Notes under the pieces: model-generated | Seen by the model: only the letters and a program-made list of their open reading frames with translations | Told to the model about the DNA's origin: nothing | Database searches by the model: none | Shown: piece by piece, positions 31,847 to 33,279 of the stretch | Numbering within the stretch: position 1 is the first letter of the stretch | How the letters are laid out: each line of letters starts with the position of its first letter | Made by a program: the position numbers and the translations under genes | Source of the DNA: Succinimonas sp045124755 | GTDB taxonomy: Bacteria > Pseudomonadota > Gammaproteobacteria > Enterobacterales > Succinivibrionaceae | DNA: 33,279 bases | Reading direction: 5' to 3' (one strand) | NCBI RefSeq assembly: GCF_045124755.1 | Contig: NZ_JBGVMK010000205.1

Positions 31847-33279
31847 ATGGCAAGGCCAATTGTCGGTGGAACAAGAGAGAATATTGTCAAGCAGAAACGT
31901 GCTAATGGTATTGTGTATGTAATCAAACGCACTGTTAATTACGATCCTGAAACAAGAAGAAATAAGGTGCTAAAAACTGAAATAATAGGAAAACTAGATG
32001 CTGATGGCAATGTGGTTCCCACAAGATTTAAAGCTCCTTCTGTAAAACCGGGGCTGGCATCAAAAGAAAAAACTTCCTGCGGACAGAATGCTTCCGGAAG
32101 TAATTCCGTGGCTGCAGACAGCGGCAGCAATATTCCAGAAGGAAGAACAAGACGATTTCATTACGGGATGATGTCTCTTCTGGAATGGGCGGGAAAAGCT
32201 TCCGGAATAGATGATGATTTAAAGAAAGCAATGCCGGAACATGAATCAGGTTCTCTGGCTGAGAGAATCATAGCCATTGCCCGATTTTGGATTGCCACCG
32301 GCGGAGATACGCTTCCTAACATGTATGCGTGGCAGATAAAGCATGGCATAGAAGAAGAAAACATGATCAGCGAAGATCTCTGCCGAAAGGTTTTTGATCT
32401 GCTGGGCATCCATGAAGATTACCTGCAAACATTCTTTCAAAGAAGAGCGGCACGTGTCGGCGACGATGATGAGGGCATAGCTTACGACAGTTCAACCGTT
32501 TCAACATACTCCGGTCAGCTCAGACAAGCCAGATACGGGTTCAACAAGGACGGGGATAAATTACCAACCATAAAGCTCATTACGTTCTACTCTCTGAATA
32601 ATGATCAGCCTATAGCATTTCACACCCAGCCAGGCAATTTGCCCGATGTGACCTGTGTGGAAAACGCTATTAAGCATCTGAATTTTTTGAATATGAAAGG
32701 ACCTCTGTTCGTTACGGACAACGGTTTTTATTCACAGGAAAATATAGTGAGATACACAAAGGCCAGCATAAAATATCAAACCAGAGTAACTGTCAGAGGG
32801 GGACAGTGGATTAAAAATGCCGTTGATCAGAATATTGATAAAATCGGCGCAAATAATATCATCAGTTTTGATCGTGATGTTTCTGGCCTAACTGTTGTTG
32901 TAAAACCGGAGCTGTCCTATCAGGCAAAATATGATACCCCTTCTCAGAAAAAAGGCGATATCATCAAACTCAAGCCGAGAATATATCTTAGTATTTTACG
33001 CAGCGATACCAAATATAGAGAGGATAAGAGGCTGCTTATTGAGAAAATTTGCTCTCTCAAACAAGTCATTGAGGATGGACGGGAGAATGAGTTCAGCGAA
33101 ACGGAATTAAAAACCGCTGAACACTTTTTAACCTGGTCACGCAAACGCAACGGGAAGATTACTGCCTCCATTAAGGATGATGTGTTCAAGCAGCACGAGA
33201 AGTATTTCGGAGTGTTTTGCTATGCCTCCAACAAGGTTAAGGATCCGGCGTCTGCATTAAAATTCGGACGCAAAAGAGA
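31847..33279 (+). CDS. IS1634-like transposase, continues off the right edge
   Basis: 477 codons from ATG 31847 (GGAG five bases upstream) without a stop. The N-terminus has a beta-rich MARPIVGGTRENIVKQ...VYVIKR pattern and then the long variable linker typical of larger IS1634-like enzymes. The catalytic core shows the first Asp in AYDSSTVSTYS, the second in LFVTDNGFYSQENIV, and the HTQPGNLPD region between them. The third acidic residue must be beyond the window. It is intact as far as seen, so it may be active, unlike the two damaged transposase genes at the left end. Its insertion cut the preceding nuclease gene. Confidence 0.82.
   Translation, partial: MARPIVGGTRENIVKQKRANGIVYVIKRTVNYDPETRRNKVLKTEIIGKLDADGNVVPTRFKAPSVKPGLASKEKTSCGQNASGSNSVAADSGSNIPEGRTRRFHYGMMSLLEWAGKASGIDDDLKKAMPEHESGSLAERIIAIARFWIATGGDTLPNMYAWQIKHGIEEENMISEDLCRKVFDLLGIHEDYLQTFFQRRAARVGDDDEGIAYDSSTVSTYSGQLRQARYGFNKDGDKLPTIKLITFYSLNNDQPIAFHTQPGNLPDVTCVENAIKHLNFLNMKGPLFVTDNGFYSQENIVRYTKASIKYQTRVTVRGGQWIKNAVDQNIDKIGANNIISFDRDVSGLTVVVKPELSYQAKYDTPSQKKGDIIKLKPRIYLSILRSDTKYREDKRLLIEKICSLKQVIEDGRENEFSETELKTAEHFLTWSRKRNGKITASIKDDVFKQHEKYFGVFCYASNKVKDPASALKFGRKR

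Noticed and set aside
1..33279. Possible recoding of TGA as Trp, because two frames are interrupted by TGA with coding-like sequence on both sides
   Set aside because: Intact genes use TGA as their natural stop (for example metY and the copy-B membrane gene) and TGG for conserved Trp; two isolated nonsense mutations are simpler.
1..33279. CRISPR arrays, rRNA or tRNA genes
   Set aside because: No regularly spaced identical repeats with unique spacers and no recognisable tRNA or rRNA sequence were seen; a tRNA scan was not possible here.

Overview
This window looks like an accessory region of a Gram-negative gut or rumen bacterium of middling GC. An anaerobic gammaproteobacterium such as a Succinivibrionaceae member would fit, but that is inference from gene content and not a firm placement. 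UGA is used as a normal stop. IS1634-like transposase genes lie at both ends: two damaged ones at 1-2366 and one running off the right edge from 31847. Several genes carry single disabling changes (frameshifts, one-base nonsense changes, an IS truncation, a relic copy), so the region is being actively remodelled.

Layout. 1-2366: two transposase genes on the minus strand. 2671-5907: ordinary metabolism and membrane genes, namely O-acetylhomoserine sulfhydrylase (metY), a bile-acid/sodium-symporter-type transporter and a small membrane protein. 6441-7205: an exported von Willebrand A (vWA) protein. 7473-9524: an AT-rich asparagine-synthetase-like orphan. 10330-11085: an Rpn/PDDEXK-like protein. 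11343-12221: an exported protein with an LprI-like C-terminus.

The core of interest is 12.4-23.0 kb, all on the minus strand. Read in transcription order it encodes a cytoplasmic vWA protein, a Ser/Thr protein kinase with a long disordered tail, a membrane-anchored RanBP2-type zinc-finger protein, a soluble one, a zinc-ribbon/single-TM protein with a proline-rich repeat tail, a PP2C-type phosphatase, a small membrane protein, a decayed PP2C copy, a tandem pair of small membrane proteins, and two related GTPases. vWA plus kinase plus PP2C is the composition of the known TerY-P type phospho-signalling triad. The zinc-finger adaptors, duplicated membrane proteins and GTPases make this version unusual. 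My working model is a membrane-associated, phosphorylation-controlled GTPase system for stress or phage response. Two internal terminators suggest that the GTPases are expressed as separate units.

23.4-31.4 kb: a CPBP intramembrane protease, a DUF234-type ATPase/PD-(D/E)XK protein with a near-consensus promoter and 5' hairpin, a broken single-domain DUF6273 gene, an intact three-domain DUF6273 gene, and an AAA-ATPase-like/nuclease gene whose end has been cut off by the right-hand IS.
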